A DNA stretch of 64,000 bases, taken from contig JACBXO010000003.1 of assembly GCA_015863195.1 (NCBI GenBank), forward strand, positions 186,001 to 250,000, given 5' to 3'. The notes under the pieces are model-generated. The model saw nothing but the letters and a program-made list of their open reading frames with translations. It was not told where the DNA came from and searched no databases. Within the stretch, counting starts at the first letter, position 1. Each line of letters starts with the position of its first letter. The position numbers were made by a program, and so were the translations under genes. The stretch is from Aerococcaceae bacterium DSM 111022. GTDB lineage: Bacteria; Bacillota; Bacilli; Lactobacillales; Aerococcaceae. Positions 60,411 to 64,000 of this stretch are shown here, piece by piece.

Positions 60411-61613
60411 ATGAAGAAAAAGTTAATTAAAAGTTCGTTGTTATTAAGTTCCATGTTTATATTAGCTGCTTGTGCAACTGATGAAACTACAACTGAATCA
60501 ACAGAAGTTGAAACAACAGAGGTAAGTTCTGAAGCTGCTCCTGAAACTGAACCAGTAGAAAGCGAAGAAACATCAGAAGATTCTGCTGAGGAATCAGAAG
60601 AAACAAGCGAAGAATCTGAAACATCTGAAGAAGAGTCAGAGACATCAGAAGAAACAAGTGAAGAATCTGAAACATCAGAAGAAGAGTCAGAGACATCAGA
60701 AGAAACAAGTGAAGAATCTGAAGCATCAGACGAAGAGTCAGAAACATCAGAAGAATCAACTGATGAATCGGCATCATCAGATGAAGAGTCAGCGACATCA
60801 GAAGAATCAAGTGATGAATCAGCTTCATCAGACGAAGAGTCAGCAACATCAGAAGAATCAAGTGACGAATCAGCATCATCAGATGAAGAGTCAGCGACAT
60901 CAGAAGAATCAAGTGACGAATCAGCATCATCAGATGAAGAGTCAGCAACATCAGAAGAATCAAGTGACGAGTCAGCATCGTCAGATGAAGAGTCAGCAAC
61001 ATCAGCAGAATCAAGTGATGAATCAGCGACATCTGAAGAAACTGATTCAAGTTCAGACGAATCAGCAACATCAGACGAGTCAGCGACAGGTACAACTGGA
61101 GAAGCATTTGTAGTTGGAACATACGATCCAGAAGCTGAATTACAAGATGGTACTTACCAATTAACTTCTAATGAAGAAGACGGCTACACTCTAGATTATG
61201 AAATAACAGTTGAAGAAGGCGAAATTACAGAAGTAAATTATGACTTCGTTGACGCAGAGGGCAATTCAGCTACTGAAGAAGATGAGTTCTTTGCGGAAGT
61301 AAAACCTGTCTTTGAACAAGCATTATTAGATGCTCAAGGATTAGAAATGGAATTTGATGAATCATCAGATATCGATTCAACAGTGTTTGAAGAACATACA
61401 GAAATTATTTTATCTGCGGCTCAACAAGGTCACACAGATGAAATTAATGTTGATGAATTAGAAACAGATGAATCAGCATCTTCAGAAGATGAAGAAGCAG
61501 CAACTTCTGATGAAAATTCAGAAAGTAAAGATGGCGACGAAGAATCTTCAGAAACAAATGAAAATGAAGCAGAAACGTCTGAAGAAGAGTCATCTTCAGA
61601 GTCTACCGAATAA
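60411..61613 (+). CDS. Acidic serine-rich repeat lipoprotein with FMN-binding-like C-terminal domain
   Basis: 400 residues. Lipobox L-A-A-C ends the signal peptide near residue 21, so the protein is lipid-anchored. Residues 25-230 are a Ser/Glu/Asp/Thr low-complexity region that includes about six copies of a 16-residue S-S-D-E-S-A-S-S-D-E-E-S-A-T-S-E type repeat. A folded domain follows (about 235-350): D-G-T-Y-Q-L, Y-E-I-T-V-E-E-G-E-I-T-E-V-N-Y-D, which resembles FMN-binding-type lipoproteins, but the usual S-G-A-T flavin site is not clear. A second acidic tail ends it. GAGGAG favours the ATG at 60411. Confidence 0.82.
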   Translation: MKKKLIKSSLLLSSMFILAACATDETTTESTEVETTEVSSEAAPETEPVESEETSEDSAEESEETSEESETSEEESETSEETSEESETSEEESETSEETSEESEASDEESETSEESTDESASSDEESATSEESSDESASSDEESATSEESSDESASSDEESATSEESSDESASSDEESATSEESSDESASSDEESATSAESSDESATSEETDSSSDESATSDESATGTTGEAFVVGTYDPEAELQDGTYQLTSNEEDGYTLDYEITVEEGEITEVNYDFVDAEGNSATEEDEFFAEVKPVFEQALLDAQGLEMEFDESSDIDSTVFEEHTEIILSAAQQGHTDEINVDELETDESASSEDEEAATSDENSESKDGDEESSETNENEAETSEEESSSESTE

Positions 61614-61758
61614 TATAGTGAGTTTTTGACTATTCCTTTTCATTATTTGAAAAAAGTGTGGTTTTAATCTAGCTTTTTATACTAAAATTTGATACCATAG
61701 TCTATGTGTGAAAACGAGATTTAATCGTTCTATTTTTAAATGAAGGAGTATATGCATA

Positions 61759-62370
61759 ATGAACTTAAAAGCTCAATTAAGAACTGAAACTGGTTCTTCT
61801 GCTTCACGTAAAGCTCGTCGTGAAGGATTAATTCCAGTATCAATGTACGGTAAAGAATTTGAAACTATTTCTTTATTAATCGACCGTCGTGAATTCGAAA
61901 CTATTTTACGTCAAGAAGGTGCTAACGCAGTATTCAACGTAGAATTTGATGGAAAAACTCAACAAGTTTGGATCAAAGACTTTACGCCAGCAGCATTAGA
62001 AGATGTTATCTATGATGTTGATTTAGAGGCTATCTCTGCTGACCAAAAACTTGAAGTTGAAGTTCCATTACACTTAGTAAATGAAGAAGAAGTTAAAGTT
62101 GGTATCGTAGAATTAATCGAACAAGTAATCCTTGTTGAAACTACACCAGCTAACATCCCATCTTCATTCGAATTAGATGTTAAAGGATTAGAAATCGGTG
62201 ATGTTTTAACTGTAGCTGACTTAACTGTTCCAGCGGAAGTTGAAGTATTACTAGAATCTGACCAAACAATCGTTACAGTTTCTGCTCCAGTTGAAGAAGA
62301 AGAAGTGGATCCAGATGCTGAAGTAGCTGAGCCAGAAGTAATTGGCGAAAAAGCTGACGACGAAGAATAA
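61759..62370 (+). CDS. rplY: 50S ribosomal protein L25, Ctc form
   Basis: 203 residues: L25 domain (about 1-92, with S-A-S-R-K-A-R-R-E-G and V-S-M-Y-G-K) that binds 5S rRNA, then the TL5/Ctc C-terminal beta domain and an acidic tail. The long form is the stress-linked Ctc protein. AAGGAG precedes the ATG. Confidence 0.95.
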   Translation: MNLKAQLRTETGSSASRKARREGLIPVSMYGKEFETISLLIDRREFETILRQEGANAVFNVEFDGKTQQVWIKDFTPAALEDVIYDVDLEAISADQKLEVEVPLHLVNEEEVKVGIVELIEQVILVETTPANIPSSFELDVKGLEIGDVLTVADLTVPAEVEVLLESDQTIVTVSAPVEEEEVDPDAEVAEPEVIGEKADDEE

Positions 62371-62389
62371 TAGTTACTAAACATTATAT

Positions 62390-62424
62390 CACTAGCTAGA
62401 TTAATTTCTGGCTAGTGTTTTTTA
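62390..62424 (+). terminator. Terminator of rplY
   Basis: CACTAGC and GCTAGTG, extended by weaker pairs, around a loop, then six T. Confidence 0.75.
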
Positions 62425-62502
62425 TTGCAGAAAATAATTCCAATATAATTTTACGAATCGTTTTTCCTATACTTAGCTGTTCCATATTACCCTCAAAATG
62501 CT

Positions 62503-62508
62503 TATAAT
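62503..62508 (+). promoter_or_regulatory. -10 box very close to the M20 start codon
   Basis: Perfect TATAAT; transcription would begin near 62514, only about 15 bases before the chosen start. No good -35 box is present. Confidence 0.45.
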
Positions 62509-62528
62509 AGTAACATGAGGTGAGTTTG

Positions 62529-63731
62529 TTGAAAGAACAACTATTAGAAAACGTAGAAAAATATTGGACAGAAATAGTCCAATTAAGACATTATTTACAT
62601 ACAAATCCTGAATTATCAGGGCAAGAATTTAAAACTTCCGCATATTTAAAAGAAATTATTTCAAAATGGGGCTTACCAATCGAAGAAGTCCCGGCCGACC
62701 ATTTTGGTAGCGGAACAGGATTTATCGCCACTTTATATACCGGAAGACCAGGGAAAACGATTGGCTTACGGACTGACATTGACGCTCTACCTGTTCAAGA
62801 GCCGGATAAAAATCTCAAAAATACACGTGTTGTCAAATCGAACACACCCGGTGTGATGCATGCCTGTGGTCACGACGGTCATACGGCCACTTTAATTGGT
62901 GCCATGCGCATATTAATCGACCATAAAGATCAACTCACTGGGAAAATTATTTTCATTTTTGAAGAGGGCGAAGAGCATAGTCTGGGCATTCACGGCATGA
63001 TTAAGCTGCTCCAAACGAAAAATATTGATGCTATTTACGGCAACCATTTAGTTGCCCATCTAGAAACTGGAAAAATCGCTGTGAATAACGGTCCAACGAT
63101 GGCCGCACTAACGACCATCAATTTTGACATCGTCGGCCAAGGCGGTCACGGTTCGCGCCCCGACTTATCCGTCAATCCAATTTTCGCCGGCGCCGCCATT
63201 TTAAATAGTATTTCTATCGCCTGGAACAATCAGCTCAACGTTTCCAAAACGGTCACGCTGGGCATCACGCAATTCAATTCCGGCCAAACGAATAATGTCT
63301 TCGACGACCGCGCCCACATCGGCGGCACACTGCGTTATTTTGATGAGGCTGAAGGGGAAAAGGCAAAGCAAATCTTAATGAACATAGCCGAACAAGTCGG
63401 TGCAGTTCATGGCTGTACGATTGAAGATTACTCAATGAATGATGCAACTACGATGGCAGTAATTAATGATTCGAAGTTGGCAGACTTAGGGAAACAGACG
63501 GTGGAAGAAGTTTTACCAAATGCTCTAGTTCCTGGTGAGCCATGGTTTGCATCGGAAGGTTTTGCCTATTATCGCCAAGTGGCGCCAAGTCTATTTACTT
63601 TTATTGGAACAAAAAATGATATACTAGGGTCAGGTGCGGAGCATCATAATGAATATTTTGATATTGATGACGAGTCACTAAAATATAGCATCATGACCAT
63701 GGTTGCTTTTACTCATAATTACTTAAAATAA
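62529..63731 (+). CDS. M20 family metallopeptidase/amidohydrolase, third copy in the window
   Basis: About 400 residues. Zinc motif H-A-C-G-H-D-G-H at 111-118, catalytic E-E-G-E-E near 149, lid domain with G-G-H-G-S-R-P, and S-E-G-F-A-Y-Y near the C-terminus in place of G-E-D-F-A-Y. It is clearly diverged from the operon pair at 2847-5272. Start is uncertain: a GTG at 62520 overlaps the GAGG site, while TTG at 62526 or 62529 is better spaced. It is followed 21 bases later by queG. Confidence 0.88.
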   Translation: MKEQLLENVEKYWTEIVQLRHYLHTNPELSGQEFKTSAYLKEIISKWGLPIEEVPADHFGSGTGFIATLYTGRPGKTIGLRTDIDALPVQEPDKNLKNTRVVKSNTPGVMHACGHDGHTATLIGAMRILIDHKDQLTGKIIFIFEEGEEHSLGIHGMIKLLQTKNIDAIYGNHLVAHLETGKIAVNNGPTMAALTTINFDIVGQGGHGSRPDLSVNPIFAGAAILNSISIAWNNQLNVSKTVTLGITQFNSGQTNNVFDDRAHIGGTLRYFDEAEGEKAKQILMNIAEQVGAVHGCTIEDYSMNDATTMAVINDSKLADLGKQTVEEVLPNALVPGEPWFASEGFAYYRQVAPSLFTFIGTKNDILGSGAEHHNEYFDIDDESLKYSIMTMVAFTHNYLK

Positions 63732-63752
63732 TCTTTGAAAGAGGGGATCAAT

Positions 63753-64000
63753 GTGGCAAATACGGCATTAAAAGAAAAAATTAAACTCGCAGCAACGGAA
63801 ATTGGTATCGATAAAATCGGCTTTGCTACTGCAGATGATTTTGCGCATCTTGAAGATTCGCTTCATGAACAAAAGGAGCAAGGGCATACAACGGGATTTG
63901 AGCATAAAGTGATTGAAGAACGCATTTATCCTGAAAAAATCTTCAATAAACCGAAAACAATTATTTCGATTGCCTTAGCTTATCCTTCTGAAATTGAAAA
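63753..64000 (+). CDS. queG: Epoxyqueuosine reductase QueG (5' part, runs off the window)
   Basis: 82 codons are visible from a GTG start with GAGGGG before it. [22 protein letters not shown] and S-I-A-L-A-Y-P match the N-terminal part of QueG, which reduces epoxyqueuosine to queuosine in tRNA with a cobalamin cofactor. An ATG at 63751 is in another frame that soon stops. The iron-sulphur cysteines would lie beyond the window. Confidence 0.88.
   Translation, partial: MANTALKEKIKLAATEIGIDKIGFATADDFAHLEDSLHEQKEQGHTTGFEHKVIEERIYPEKIFNKPKTIISIALAYPSEIE

Noticed and set aside
60487-61122. Long minus-strand and second plus-strand frames over the acidic repeat gene
   Set aside because: Shadow frames of a low-complexity repeat; the lipoprotein frame has the ribosome site, signal peptide and lipobox.
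1-64000. Phage, insertion sequence, toxin-antitoxin or defence island
   Set aside because: No integrase, transposase, restriction or toxin motifs were seen; the genes are mostly conserved chromosomal functions.

Overview
The window looks like a chromosomal segment of a low-G+C Gram-positive bacterium of the order Lactobacillales, possibly Aerococcaceae or Carnobacteriaceae. The evidence is A/T-rich codon use, strong AGGAGG ribosome sites, a Thr T-box, an L20-type leader, HPr with both His15 and Ser46, an OppD lacking the C-terminal cluster cysteines, and conserved Firmicute blocks (mutM-coaE-nrdR-dnaB-dnaI; spxH/relQ-nadK-RluD-mgtE; yhaO-yhaN-yhaM ... hit-YtxH-prsA). I see no phage, insertion sequence, transposase, CRISPR or plasmid genes.

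Layout. 1-2.3 kb: a sugar-type ABC binding protein and a short-chain dehydrogenase. 2.8-10.9 kb: an operon of two M20 amidohydrolases plus a complete peptide-type ABC importer. 11.3-11.8 kb: two almost identical 61-residue membrane proteins. 12-16.3 kb: mutM, coaE, nrdR, dnaB, dnaI. 17.1-19.4 kb: T-box and thrS, then a GPH-type symporter. 22.3-26.3 kb: dacA, an O-antigen-ligase-like membrane protein and a two-domain secreted protein. 26.4-28.1 kb: three universal stress proteins, two with CcpA-type sites. 29.2-31.5 kb: a BASS-family transporter and a hydroxycarboxylate-dehydrogenase-like enzyme behind what appears to be an isoleucine-codon attenuator. 31.8-34 kb: an FNT channel and infC-rpmI-rplT. 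34.7-39.4 kb: spxH, relQ, nadK, an RluA-family enzyme, mgtE. 39.5-48.6 kb: acetyltransferase, DivIVA-like protein, prfC, PP2C-like protein, ptsHI, class A PBP. 48.8-56.7 kb: NERD protein, YlbF-family protein, yhaONM, a His-rich SRPBCC protein. 57.3-64 kb: secreted protein, tRNA-Arg, hit, YtxH protein, prsA, an acidic repeat lipoprotein, rplY, a third M20 enzyme and the start of queG.

Two features stand out. First, the 29.25-29.41 kb leader encodes a 19-residue peptide with five consecutive Ile codons. It can fold into mutually exclusive anti-antiterminator, antiterminator and terminator structures, which suggests that Ile starvation turns on uptake and oxidation of a hydroxy or oxo acid. Second, the long gene-free stretches hold arrays of imperfect palindromes from several unrelated sequence families. 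By hand count the palindromes are spaced almost everywhere at 40-42 or 51 bases, a lattice of near-whole helical turns. These arrays also generate long spurious open frames.

Several exported proteins that are usually lipoproteins in Firmicutes (two ABC binding proteins and PrsA) have signal peptidase I sites and no lipobox cysteine. A true lipobox is present in the acidic repeat protein, so lipoprotein export exists in this organism.
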